Origin: Druceiella hillmani
Taxonomy: Eukaryota; Arthropoda; Insecta; Lepidoptera; Hepialidae
DNA: 64,000 bases
Assembly (NCBI GenBank): GCA_039881145.1
Contig: JAYKKI010000006.1
Coordinates: 15,817,001 to 15,881,000 of the forward strand
Direction: 5' to 3'
This document shows positions 37,271-49,504 of this stretch, piece by piece; positions within the stretch are counted from its first letter, which is position 1, and every line of letters starts with the position of its first letter. The notes below the pieces were generated by a model, which searched no databases, was not told the origin of the DNA, and saw only the letters and a program-made list of their open reading frames with translations. Made by a program: the position numbers and the translations under genes.

Positions 37271-38165
37271 TGTCCGCATGCTCAAGTGGATTCTTTCTTA
37301 TGGAGTGGTATGAGTAGAGACTTCCTCCATTCTAGAGGCAACTTACATGTCTGCCAGACTTTGTTGCAAAGGTCAAGCAAAATTCTACCTTCGTTGTTCA
37401 GGTAATTAAGTTCTTGAGTGAATACTCCAATTCTCCCGGCTGATTTATTGCATTTTAGTTTTCCAAGTGCATTTCTGACCTCTGACATAATGATGTTAGG
37501 GTTCCATGATGAAGTCACTCGTCGATAGGGGCAGGTTGTCTTGTTCTCCAGATGTAGTTACGTAAAAATTTCACAGTATGAACGCCATCTCTTTACCACT
37601 TGTTCAACTTCAATTAGCAAATTGCCGTCATTGTCTTCAATTGCCCATGTGTTTGGCTTTGGTTCTCGATTAATGCTTTTAACCTTCAAAAATAAGTCCT
37701 TTGTGTGGAAAGTTTGTGCGTGATCCTCAATATACTGACAGATTGAGTTAAGGTGATCTTTATAATCTCACCAGCATAATCATTGGTCTCTTGCCGACAG
37801 CGCTCCGTATTGTGCACTGTCATAGTGAGCATTACCCGTAAAGAGGTTTTTTTTCCTGGATGACTTCCCATGTCTCCTCCGATATCCATTCTTTTCTTGG
37901 ACGTTCTGTCCTCTTATTTTGAGATTCCTTATGACCAGACACAATGAGATCCTTTACGCTGTTCCAATGCGAGTCAATACCCACACCGCTGCTCATACTA
38001 ATTGTTTGCTGCTCATTTTAAAAGTCTTTGAATATGGAAAACTCACCCGGTGTAGGTCTCGCCTGTGGTTTATGTAAGTCATGACAGCACCTTTTGGCTT
38101 TGTGCAGAAATCTGCTGTTAGCATGGTCGCTTCTACAACGAGACAAGAAAACTGTGGAGTTCGAG
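37271..38165 (-). mobile_element. LINE fragment (CR1/RTE-like endonuclease-reverse transcriptase)
   Basis: The minus strand reads through broken frames typical of the endonuclease-to-reverse-transcriptase linker: RKEWISEETWEVIQ (~37900), KPNTWAIEDNDGNLL (~37650), VVKRWRSYCEIF (~37590). These are followed by the start of the reverse transcriptase (SEVRNALGKLKCNKSAG, QTCKLPLEWRKSLLIPLHKK) at 37518-37282. It ends abruptly at the edge of the 173-bp satellite. Frameshifts are present, so it is inactive. Clade is inferred from motif style. Confidence 0.7.
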
Positions 38166-38629
38166 ACTTCTAAAAAAGATACATGCACCTGAAGAAAACC
38201 ATCGAACTGCCGAGGTGTATAATAAGAAGGTTGCGGAAATCTAAGCAGTATGGTAAATCGGAAAGTACAACAAATACTGTAATATAAGACATGTGGAAAC
38301 TTATTTTACCAAAGGATTCTTACACTTCATTTTATAATCAATTAAGAAATTATTTTGGAAGAAAAAACGCTAGTTTAATAGTTATTATTTGTAAATGTAA
38401 TATTCAAGGAGAAATTTTAAAAACTCCATCTAGGTCAATTTCAACACAAAACATTGTGATCGAACAAGAATTTTGAATTTGTTGTAAAAAGAATAACCCT
38501 TTCATGACAAATATTCTAATGTAAAAATTTTTACGAAGAAACTGAAGGAAACACTTTTAATAAAATATATACTGTAATATTATATGAATTTAAAGCTTCA
38601 CCAAAGTTTGAAAATAATTTCTTTCATTG

Positions 38630-39075
38630 AGACACGCTAAGAAATATACACCACACAATACGCATTAACATCCATATATGTGTGTATTTTTCTATTTTCA
38701 GCTCTACAGGACTTTTCTATTTTCAGGACATCCATAAACTATTGAGGACACAGCGCTGCAAGCTTCCAGATTATAATCTACCTGAAGAGTGTGAAAGTCA
38801 GAGAAACCTTGAAGCACGCTTTTTGTAGTCACTTGAGAATCCAAATATATTTTTGAAATAATTACCTATTAGAATACTATAGTTGTAAAATCTCAAATAT
38901 ATATATTGTATATTTTAGTTATTCTAAAGTTTTAATAAAAATTTAATAAAAAAACATTTTTTAATATATTTTAAAGACTTTTAAATTTAATAAATTCCAA
39001 TTCAATGTTTTGTTATAAAGCCATCTACGGGTGATAATTCTACCTAGACAGCATTATCTCTTGATGTTGGTAATA
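38630..39075 (+). repeat. Left arm of an inverted duplication (partner 41575-42017)
   Basis: This segment matches 41575-42017 in reverse orientation over about 440 bp with moderate divergence. It carries an exon-like stretch (38727-38828) preceded by a TTTTCTATTTTCAG acceptor-like tract. That acceptor-like tract is duplicated in this copy. Confidence 0.8.
38727..38828 (+). pseudogene. Exon-like frame of unknown family (left copy, early stop)
   Basis: After a TATTTTCAG acceptor-like site the frame reads DIHKLLRTQRCKLPDYNLPE, then ECESQRNLEARFL and a TAG. The right copy at 41781-41918 continues past this point. The only differences near the stop are AAG versus TAG, so this copy appears truncated by a point mutation. 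I do not recognise the protein. Confidence 0.4.
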
Positions 39076-41574
39076 ATAGAAGCGTCACCTGGTGAGTCGG
39101 CTTCCAATTGTCCATACAAAATTACAACCACTTTTTTGGTATGTGTTAGTATGGGAGTGTCCCTTCTATACTATATGTTCTGTGGTTTATGGAACATAGA
39201 GCAGCGAATACTCTATGAAACGAAAAAAAACTAGAACATTCTTTTGTAGTACAATTTTACATTGGTTATAATATCTGTAATATTTTTGAACTTATCTTGT
39301 GTGCACTTTTAATTCAAATTTTATTACATTTGTTCGTAATAAGAGGAAATAATTTTAAAGATCGTTCTCGTATATTGGGATGTAGTCTAAACTTTTCACG
39401 GTAAGGTGAAACTTATTAATTTAAAAATAGCATCGAATAAATTATACGTTTTATTGTTACTATTGTTATAACTCATCCAAATTACATTTGCGATTTGATA
39501 ATCAACAACAAAAAGTCGCCTTTAATTGAATTTTTTTTTGACAAGCGGATTGAAGAAGTTACGACATGTGGAGAATAGCAGACCTAGCCACAGGTACTCT
39601 CAAAAAAACCTAGCCATCATGCGGCCCGACACCGAATAAAGGCTAAATATATAAACAAAATAACATTCAGTAAGTTTACTTATGAATTTGTTAAGTTGAA
39701 AGCTTTCTATTTGTGAATCGAATAATTAATTTTGTAATGAAAATATTTAAAATTTTAAGTAAGATTTTATAGATAACCCGCTGATTTTTAAAGAAAAAAA
39801 TTTACTATACAGTATGTAATTATGATGAAGCGATTAGTGCAAACCAAAAAAAGAATTCATTTATAAATTTACAATATTATATCATTTATATTGTTGGTTA
39901 AATAATCTGTTCTTTTATTTGCAGTTGGAGGTAGATGAAACAACCAAAAGAGAAAGTGGTACAAAAATTGGACGAAGAGAGATTATATATTTTTTTTATG
40001 TCATTGGAAGGTTTAAGTAATTTTAGGGAATATTTGTTAAAAGGTAATTATTTAATCAGAACTTGAAGAAGAAATGGCACTGATTTAGTTTGGATGCAAA
40101 GTTGTTTGTCAATATTTAAAAATGGCTCTGAATTACAAGTTCCTACAAAAATTGTTTGCTGTACCGTTAATAGGTATATTGCATTCGCTTTCAAAATTTG
40201 CCAAATTTTTTAATTTATAGCAAATACTGCATGTGTATTAGATTGGGTTGCGTGTAGGCTTCTGATTAAAACAAAAGATTGTGAAAATGAGATTTTTAGT
40301 AATAACGCTAAAATGTAATATACAACAGCTACGAGCATATTGATTTAAAAGATAAAAATAAGTTGTTATTGCATCCAAGTGAACACATGTTCAGCTGGAG
40401 ATTTACTACGTGTAGCCAATAAATAAAAGATTATTTAGAAAAAAACTGTCACAAAAATTATGATAATTAACTTAATACGTATCGGGTTAGATTTTAGTTT
40501 TTTAGAATGTTTTTTACACAGGAATAATTATGATATTCTTATATTCTACTTTTTATATTCGACCCTTTATTAAGTGTTGTCGATAATTTACATTGGTATA
40601 TTATACGGAATGTATATAGACTAAAAGGATACAGAAATTAGCCTATAATTTGTACAAAAATCTTTTAAATCAAAATTTATGCCCAGAACCGTATCCTTTT
40701 TATTTGTTTATAGTTTCAATTTCTTTAAAATAGTTAAAAAAATAGAAATTACCCACCTGATTTAGCATTTTTTTCATTTAATAGAACAAAACTGAAGTGT
40801 TAATTGGCACGATAACAGCATTTTTTCTCTTCATAAAGTATAATTTCCGTAGTGAGTATATTTTATTCATTTCATAGATTAATTGTTAAATTCAAAATAG
40901 TAGGAAACACAACAATTTTGTATTACTAAGATACAGAATATTGATATTTTTTCACTATAAAGGTTATGAATTACTTATACCATAATGTAAGTATCGAGTT
41001 AAATAAATTAATCGATGTTAAAAACTCTTACGGGTAGGGAAAAACTCTTACGTAAAGAAAAAAAAAACTAAACAAAAGTTAAAAACTCTTACGAAAAGAG
41101 GGTTAACAGTTTATTTAATAAAAATTTGTATCACAATTGAAAATATTAGTATGTTATTTTGATGACTGAGGTAGTAAGTTCATCTTGATATGTAAAAGTG
41201 GCAGATACGTTTGTAAAATAGAAAAGTTCATTCAATGTGTTTGTATGTGGCCACTAAGTTTTTTGTTGCTTCTTTTTAGTTATGTCGCTCGAACTGGCGA
41301 TTTTTTTTACAATAAAGTTTTAATTTCAGAATTGTTGTTTCAATTGTACATATTTTTAACTATCCAACCTAAAATGTAAGAAAAGTAACAAAAGTACAGT
41401 GTCAAAAATAAACTATTGAAGTTGCAGCGAGTGCTCAGCAAACGGGCACTTGCTGCAATTTCATTAGAGTCTGCAATAGGGGAATATAGAAGCTTTTAGT
41501 ACTTGGAAAAGCGAAAGTCCTATCTCGCTCGCACAACTGCTAGAAGTTGACCATCTATTTAGTATATGATCTGT
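39076..41574. other. Spacer of the inverted duplication; no identified gene
   Basis: AT-rich. At 39924 an acceptor-like TTTTATTTGCAG precedes GLEVDET-like codons, and short frames with stops follow; a degraded transposase is possible but unproven. A triplicated AAAAACTCTTACG motif occurs at about 41020-41095. Confidence 0.35.
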
Positions 41575-42017
41575 GATTATTACCAACGCCAAGGGTGCTG
41601 TCTAGATAGAATTATCACCCATAGATGGCATTATGACAAAACTTTGAATTGGAATTTATTAATTTTAAAAACCATTAAAATATATTAAAAATCATTTTCA
41701 TAAATTTTTAGTAAAACTTTAGAATAATTAAAATCTTACAAAACATATATCCAACATTTTACAATTATAGTATTCGGTAATTATATCAAAAATATCTTTG
41801 GATTCTCAAGTGACTTCAAAAAGTATGCTTCAAGGTTTCTCGGACTTTGACACTCTTCAGGTAGATTATAATCTGAAAGCTTGCAGCGCTGTGTCCTTAA
41901 TAGTTTATGGAAGTTCATTACTGTAGAGCTGAAAATAGAAAAATACACACGGATAATACATACATATATGGATGTTAATGCGTATTCTGTGGAGTATATT
42001 TCTTAGCGTGTCTCAAT
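41575..42017 (-). repeat. Right arm of the inverted duplication
   Basis: Reverse-complement partner of 38630-39075, including the shared terminal blocks around GACACGCTAAGAAATATAC and the TGATAATTCTA block. The exon-like frame is open in this copy. Confidence 0.8.
41781..41918 (-). CDS. Short conserved exon-like frame of unknown function
   Basis: Forty-five codons from an ATG (41918) to TAA (41781): MNFHKLLRTQRCKLSDYNLP, then EECQSPRNLEAYFLKSLENP and KIFLI. The frame is also open upstream to a CTATTTTCAG acceptor-like site (about 41930), so it may be a 3'-terminal exon. Most differences from the left copy are conservative or silent, which suggests past coding function. The source may be an unidentified transposon or a duplicated host gene end; no family was recognised. 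Confidence 0.35.
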   Translation of the reverse strand: MNFHKLLRTQRCKLSDYNLPEECQSPRNLEAYFLKSLENPKIFLI

Positions 42018-43148
42018 GGATGAAATTTATTTCCCCAGTATAGTGTACCCCAGAATGTACAGAAATAAATTGGACATATTTGAAAACTGCGAACTTCCCT
42101 AATCATGAATTTTATAAATAAAAGTAGCTCAGCAGTCTTGGTCAGGAGTTATTAAGGTTTTAAAATAGTCTATTAGATACGTACTTATGCATACTTATCG
42201 GAAAATTAGTCGCTTTATAATTGTAATTTCTTTAAGTAATAATGAAACTAAAACTTAATACCTCCTACGAAACATATAAAATGTCTAGAATTGAGTAAAA
42301 TTATTTATCTGTACAGTAGGAAATCTTACGTATTTTTTCACACCGGAAGATAAAAAAATAATCAAAATCGACACTGCATACGCGCGGGAATTTGAATTGA
42401 CAGCTTGTCAATCAGTAATATTGCCGGCAACAAAAATGTATTATCCTAATTTAATAAATATTATTTTTCATAATCAGTTATGCTACAAAAATATTTTCTC
42501 ACGTAAAATTTTTAAAAAAATGTTATAATAATTAAATTTGTATTTTTTAATTAATTAATTTTATGGATAAATAATTACCAGCCTATGATATCACAATTGT
42601 CAACCTCATTTGGCAATCAACATAAATTCGATTAGGTGTATAAAAAGTACAACAGATTTTTAAAAAATGTTTCCCTTACGACTACAGAATAATTTTTCAT
42701 TACTTTACATGGGGATATATTCATAATCATTGAAAGACAGACCCACATAAACTATTTCCTTTCATAAAATATATCCAGTTATTTATTATTATGCTAATTA
42801 ACGTCTTTAAAGTAAAAATATACTTCTTTTGAATAACAGGACATGATTGTCTACAGATAATTTAAATATATTTTGAAACTACAAACTTCCCCAATTATGA
42901 ATACCAAAATTAGCAAAGCTGAGAAGATTTGACTAGGAATTATATTAGCATTGCAATATAGTTTTAGAAAATTACTCACTTTGCAATCATTATTTTTTAA
43001 GTATTAATAAATTGAATTATAATAAAACTAACTAATCTTATAAAATATCCATAGCTACTTTGGAATAATATAAATAATGCTAAAGTGAAAAAAATATGTA
43101 TTTTATTTCTTTTTACATTTTTATTTAGTGATTTATTACAATTATTCT
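42018..43148. repeat. Diverged direct repeat (~790-bp spacing)
   Basis: The segment 42055-42260 (GAACTTCCCTAATCATGAAT and following) resembles 42845-43035 (AAACTTCCCCAATTATGAAT and following) in the same orientation, with the later parts also aligned (GAAAATTAGTCGCTTTATAAT versus GAAAATTACTCACTTTGCAAT). An old tandem duplication or two copies of one element. No gene. Confidence 0.5.
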
Positions 43149-44089
43149 TTAATCCTTTGATCGCCAGCAAATTATAAATTAAACTTGCCCTGTACGCCAC
43201 GCTGATTTGACCTTGAATTCGGGTCAAAAAGAGAACACGGCGCCGATAATTGTGTTAATTAATTAATCGATATTTTATAATATTGGAATGTCAACTATAG
43301 TAAATGGATTTTAATTTTTTTGAATAAAATTTACAGTGAAATACATACGTGTATAGAACCTCATCCACCAACAAATTATTTTGCGCTATGTTGACTTGAA
43401 ACCGGACAGACGAGGGAACGCTGCGCTGATAACTTATTAATTAATCATTTATTGTTTGTACAATAACAATAAACGTTATACATAAACGAGTAAATATGCA
43501 ATAATAAATTTATTTCGAAGAACAGTTATACAAAAATATTAAAATATGTACTATGAGTGGACTTAGAAATCTAATGAAATATGCAATGAAGTACCCGTTT
43601 CGAAAAATTGTGTAACATTGTACGTAAATAGAATTTTGAACTATAGTCAAACCGCTGCCTCTGCTAATACCGTGTATCTTTTAATCAAAATCAATGAATC
43701 AGTTGCGCAAAATATAATAAATAAAAATTAATTCCTGTAATACAAGATACAAATACAAAATGAAAGAAACTAATAATGTTATATCGCGGGTTATAAAACG
43801 TGATAGTGATAAGCAGTATCAAGGTATGAATATTTTGCACTTTGTCATATCTAACATAAAAAAGAAAATTCATTCGAGATTAATATCTGTTGACAGTAAT
43901 CGTCGAAATGAAAACTCAGGCACAAAGGTTTACAGGTAAAAAATATGAACTATATAAAGTTATAATTTCACTTTTAAATATTTTTTTAATTTGGATCCAA
44001 AATGGAAAAGTTTGTAAGTAAAATAAAGCTCGATCCATCTCAAAGATATACACTGCACTACCAGACCCATACTAGATTGTAATATACAC

Positions 44090-44135
44090 ACACAAACATG
44101 CACGCACGCATGCAGGCAAGCGCGCACACACGCAT
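44090..44135. repeat. (CA)n/(GCAC)n microsatellite
   Basis: Alternating purine-pyrimidine tract of CACACA, CGCACGCATGCA type. No coding meaning. Confidence 0.8.
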
Positions 44136-45722
44136 TCTACAATATCAACTGAAAATAAGATCAACAGTTCGTTGTCGTCGTTATATCATTGTACTTATAC
44201 GTAACAAACTTTAGTCGAAGCTTTTCTATTTTATTATAATCTGTAATGTAATGTCATATGTACACACACTGTTACTAAAGATGAAATTGCTCTTTTAAAT
44301 ATGAAACATTGTTATTATCACGAGTGGTGGGCCAATTAACTGGGATGACCATTAAATCCACTATGCGTATATATAAGCTTTAAAAGTGAGAATACACAAA
44401 CTCTGTTGTCTGCATTCAAAGTTATAATTTGTTATATTGGCCCGGGTATGTTCGTGCAGTAACAGCAACAAATTTTATTAGTTTTCAGTTTATTGCTTCC
44501 TGTTGCTACACAAAAGATAGTTTAATCGTTCTTGTGATTTTGGCACTTAGCGACCATGGACATTAACAATAAAACGAGAACTAAGTTTATAGCTTAACAC
44601 CAGCATGCAACTATGATCATAATATACTACGATTTTTGGAATCCCTAAATCTAGCATATCCCGCATAACCTGTGCAAAAAGACAGCAGTAGTCCTCTACT
44701 GGCCAAGGGGAAGACCGTTATGTTAGGAAACGCAAATACACTGATTAGTATCATAGGGTTTTGAATCTTAAATATTGCAAAAAATCCAAGAAGATAAGTG
44801 CTAAGCAGCAGAGAGTGATATGGGCTGGTGTGCATGTGAATCCATCAACAGTGCTTGCACCAACAGCTTCCTGAAATGGGTAGCTAACAAGATACTTAAA
44901 AAAACTCCTAATGTTTAGCATGAATAAGGAAAGGCTATCACGAACTAAGAAACACAAACATTAGACAAAATGCGACTGGGAGAGGCGCACGCATACATAT
45001 TTATAATAAATTCTTTATAAATTAAAAAATATAATCCTCCATGCGCTGATGAGAATTTACATCTCGCATAATTGGTATAAGTAAAACGGACAGTACATAC
45101 AATATTGTCTATTTTAAACCTAGCTGTTTCTGCGACTTCGTGCACGTGAACTTTTGAAAAATATTAATAAACAGGTAAATTGTAAGACCGAAGGTTAAAG
45201 TATACGTAAAGCAATCTGTAATAATTATAGAAGTAAACTTTTTCATGTATGTAAGTGAACTTTGTGTTGAAATATCAAATTACCATATCTTATTTTTTCA
45301 GTGGTTTGATAAAAAAAAACCTATATATTAAACCCAGTACAACAAAAGGCCACTTTAAAAACACCATTAAAATAATTTGAGTAGTCCTTGCGTAATGCAC
45401 GAAGAAATAAATATGCTCACAGACAAAAATGCCAAAAAGTATATTATTTTTATCATATCCCCTTTTAATCACTTTTCTGTAAATATCTTCAATGCACATA
45501 TATCCAAATCCTATATTTTTATTACATGTATAGATTTTTGATGTCCTATAATCGATCTAATAAGATGTGATCATATGTCGCTGAAGAAAAAATTACGCGA
45601 TATATTTTACGTACCCATATCGAAGACAGAAATCTAACGGATATTAAGCACTTTATATTTGAAATCAGTTATGCACTAGTTTTCTATATCTTTGCTAATT
45701 TTACTATCCAAAAATCACAAAT

Positions 45723-45827
45723 TCAATGCAATCGAGTAAATACGTTTGCACTTAATTCAAATTCTTCCCCAGAGCCCTGATCACAACTTTGCGCAAGCCG
45801 CAACAGGTCATCGGTGCTGTCGTTCAT
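45723..45827 (-). pseudogene. Short acidic frame, possible transposase N-terminus
   Basis: Thirty-four codons starting MNDSTDDLLRLAQSCDQGSG then EEFELSANVF, ending in a stop. Acidic Ser/Asp-rich N-termini are common in piggyBac proteins, and it sits within the candidate element 43153-47030. Nothing continues it. It could be chance. Confidence 0.25.
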
Positions 45828-47106
45828 TTTTAATTAATATCACAATCGGCGTAGAGCTCAAAAAAAACATGCGTCACCGGCGTTCATAAAAGTTATCAAT
45901 GAAGTATATTTGTAAACCGACGGATAAATCCGCTCCAGGCGTTATGGCGATGTCTTTTGTTTTGGTTTATTACCTTATTTAGAGATGAATACTAACCAAC
46001 TAAGTCAACATACACATTTATCGATATTTTTCGTTATTCGATGGAAGTTGATATAAAATTGAGTAATAATAGGTTATTAAATAAAATGTAAACTGAAATA
46101 AAGATTAAAGTTTAATTATTAACTAGTGAATTTTGATTAATATACGGTAAGAGTTATGTGATGTTAGTAGTTGAGTACGTTGTATATTTTGCTTTTAAGC
46201 ATTGAATAGTGTATTTACAATTGTGTTTTCAGTTAATAATACTTCGTAGAAATTAATTAAAATTGTTTTAAATCAAGATAAATCAATTAATATATTAATG
46301 TATCTTTTAGGCAATAGGTTATTTCCCAGTATTCAACGTAACTAGTTAGCTTATACCCGTCAGGAATTGCGCTCACGAGTGCATATTTAGGAGTGAAGTA
46401 GGCGCATACGAAGATTTATGTTTATACCGAAATCTGGAGTTTAAGAAATCATTCACAATTAATTAAATAATCTAGTGATGTTTAAATACATCTAGCAGAT
46501 ATTAAACATAAGGCTTCTTTACGTCTAGCACCTTATCTTATAATTATGTTAGACGAAGTTACTATTTCTGTATATTTCCTGTTTCCGTATTTTATTTTTG
46601 AAATGTTAGTTTAATAGAAAAAACTACTTGATTAAAATTTAAACAAATTCGTCAGCGAGCTAACCATATCTAATATCATTTAGACTGCTCAAGCGCAAAT
46701 GGTGTCGATCAATAAAGTCGACTTGGGAGCATCACGTCGTGACAGATATATATATCCGTCACTCGGCGTCTGACAGTAGACTTTTATCATGCGATATTTG
46801 CAGACCATTGTTTTTAACAAATTTTCAAAAGAATATTAGTTTTCTTTTCCTACGTTTGCCGCAGATTAGTTTAATTTATTCATATCTTAGTTAGTAAATT
46901 AAATAAATGGCTTCATATCATAATAACGTGACCGCATTTTCAAGTTATAAAATGATGGACGGATATATCCGTCGTGGCGTCATGGCCATTTTTCATATGA
47001 CCGATATATACGTTGTTGGCGATCAAAGGGTTGAATATTAATAATGACAAGAATAATTCTAAATAGAAAATGAATTTCAGGTTCTTTTTACATTTTTATT
47101 TAATCA

Positions 47107-47148
47107 TTTTTTGGATAACATATTACAGTTAATATGTTATCCAAAAAA
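47107..47148. repeat. Perfect 18-bp palindromic hairpin
   Basis: TTTTTTGGATAACATATT is exactly complementary to the sequence ending at 47148 across six bases. It lies just right of the candidate piggyBac terminus and just left of the repeat shared with 2275-2340. Confidence 0.75.
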
Positions 47149-47769
47149 TTGGGTGGGGGCTGTGTCAGTGCACACGGTCGTTGGTTTTAACGTGAAACGT
47201 CTATATCAGCGAGTCGCTTTTAGTGTTAAATATTGAAAGAATCCGAACCAAAATCGATCACAAACGTTGCAAGATACCGCAAACGGATTAGCTTCGAATA
47301 TCATTTTGAATCGTTTGTCCGCTGATCGCTAATGATTTTGCATTGCATCACTTCAACTACTGTTAGTTATTTTTAACCAAAACTTTGGTTATTTTTAACT
47401 ACAAATATCGTCCAAGTCACATTTATTATTATTTAAATCAATTGGTCTCTATAAATACACGAAAGAATCACTGCGCTATCACGTGTGAGTCCTGAGTTAT
47501 ACTGAATAGAAACCAGCGAGAGCGCCGGTTTCCGTTATTCTACCCAGTGCCGCTCCCCCGCCGCCAAGGTCTTAGCAGCGAGCCGACTAAATACGCTAAA
47601 TAATGACATTGGATCCATGTTTCTAAGACTTATAGTTTTGTACTTATTAAGGTAAGACGATATAGACCATTTCGTTACGGTCCATTTTTTCTGACCTAGT
47701 ACCCGTATGTTTTGTCCTGGTACCCGTATGTTTGACTCGAGATATAAAAAAGGTGGTTTTGGTATCGAA

Positions 47770-49034
47770 ACCAATGCAGAGAAAGCTTTTTAGTGGGTGA
47801 TGGAAGAGTTAGGGTCTCGGTTAACACAACATAGCAGTGCAGTTCCAGTTGCAGATAATTCTACGATGATCGGTGTAGGCACATAATGAAACATAATAAC
47901 TCCCAGCTCCGATACAAATAAGAAATCCGATGATTTGTGTCATCTGCCATAGTCAATGAAATAATATATTGATATGCCATAGTTAGGCCGTCAACTTGGT
48001 CCGATATTATATTAGGGAAAAAGTAATGCCGGAATTATACAAAATAGCTATGACGTATTTATATATACCTGCCACATTAGTCCCTGTAGAATGTATATTT
48101 TCCAAAGCCGCCTCGGTTTGTAACCAAAGGAGATAGAGATATAGAAATAGGCTAGATCCTAAGAAAGTAGACGAAGTTATTTTCCTAAAAAGCTATTTTT
48201 GTGCAACAAAATAACTTTGTAACTTTACTATCATCTTTCTTTTCTCTAAATTAAACTTTAATAATTTTGACGTTAGTTGATTCTTTATTTTTGTTTTATT
48301 TTAAAGATTGATTTATGGTTTGAATTTATGCGAAAGATCTTTTTAGTTATATCTGTTTTTAATGTTTGTTTCATATTATGCAACATTAATTGTAATATTA
48401 AAAACAATTTTATTTTGCATGTTGATTAGCTGTAAAATGATATAAAAATAAAAGTTTGATTATTATTTAGTAGAAAACATTTTAAAGATTGAGAAGAAAA
48501 TTTTAAGAGATTTTTATTCTATTTGAATTTAAGTTTAGGCCGAAGTGCTGTATTATTTTTGTTTTTAAAATACTCATGCTGTGTTTTTCTATTGATACAG
48601 TCTGATTATTATTAATAGACATTTATAAAAAAGATGTTTAATTTTTATTGTAAATTTTATTAGTTTCCTAACTTAAGTCACGCCTGCTCCCTGGGTGGGG
48701 CAGAAATATTAAACATAATGTTTATTTAAAAGCTATTTATTCAGTCATATAAATTTTAGTTTTTTGTTTTATATGTATGCTACGTTATTCGATTTACGAA
48801 TAAACGGATGTTGTTTGTACTGGTTTTTTTTTTACTTTTTATTAAACTTAAAACTCGAGTGATATAATGCTTGGAACTGGAAGAAGTTGACTCGAGTGAC
48901 TCGAAAACTCGAGTGACGAAGGTAAGTGACTCAAGTAACAAAATCGTACTCGATTCGCATAACTACTTGGATGGAGTTAACTCGAGTGACGTAAGTGACT
49001 CGAGTAACAAAATCGTACTTGAGTCGCATCACTA
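47770..49034 (+). mobile_element. hAT element relic with identifiable right terminus
   Basis: Includes the transposase fragment and a non-coding 3' part. The complement of the right end reads TAGTGATGCGACTCAAG, a good hAT terminus, ending at 49034 and followed by GTGTTGAG as candidate 8-bp duplication. Subterminal copies of CTCGAGTAACAAAATCGTAC and related motifs (48860-49020) fit transposase-binding repeats. The left terminus was not found. Confidence 0.6.
48014..48214 (+). pseudogene. hAT transposase C-terminal (dimerisation) fragment
   Basis: The frame reads REKVMPELYKIAMTYLYIPA, then TLVPVECIFSKAASVCNQRR, a stop, and RNRLDPKKVDEVIFLKSYF. This matches the hAT C-terminal dimerisation signature (YLxIPATSxxSERxFSxAG...RxxLxPxxVxxLxFL). 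The in-frame TAG and the S/E substitutions mark it as dead. Degraded upstream sequence from about 47790 probably belongs to the same gene. The catalytic domain is not visible. Confidence 0.8.
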
Positions 49035-49504
49035 GTGTTGAGTAGTTTCTGTCTGAATTTTCTAGTGCGTTCAAGCGTCACATGCTAAGCTAATATGGTG
49101 ACACATCGCTAGAGGTCACCAAATCGAGGATCCGCTTGACCGCCCCAAGCATCAAATGTCATTTTGACAGTATGCCGCTAACAACCTCGCACATAATGTG
49201 TTTTTTTTGATCGCTCCTATTCTTTTTTGTATTTCATTCGTTTCGTTAACCTGTTTTTTATATTATAGACTTTATCTTTTTAACACAAATAAAAACTGTA
49301 TTGTTTTAGTCGACATTTCAGATGAATTTAAAGCAAAAGTGCACATATTTTGGTAAAATTAATCATACAAAATTGTGAACACAGGGTAGCCCTGATCCCG
49401 TTATGTAGGGAAGATTTGTTCCAGGAATCAAGCCTCCCTCTATTGTAATGTAATATGCCTTAAGTTATAACAAGTACTATTTTTTTCTATTGTGGATAGT
49501 GCTT

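Larger units (their letters stand above)
43153..47030. mobile_element. Candidate piggyBac-type element defined by inverted termini
   Basis: TCCTTTGATCGCCA at 43153-43166 is preceded by TTAA (43149-43152). The complement of 47017-47030 reads CCCTTTGATCGCCA and is flanked by TTGA, one change from TTAA. Both face outward as terminal inverted repeats would. The interior has a small acidic frame (45723-45827) but no recognisable transposase body, so this may be a deleted element, two separate small elements, or a nested composite. Confidence 0.35.

Noticed and set aside
44617..45145. Three overlapping hydrophobic minus-strand frames
   Set aside because: No conserved motif, no splice-supported continuation, and composition as expected of AT-rich noncoding DNA.
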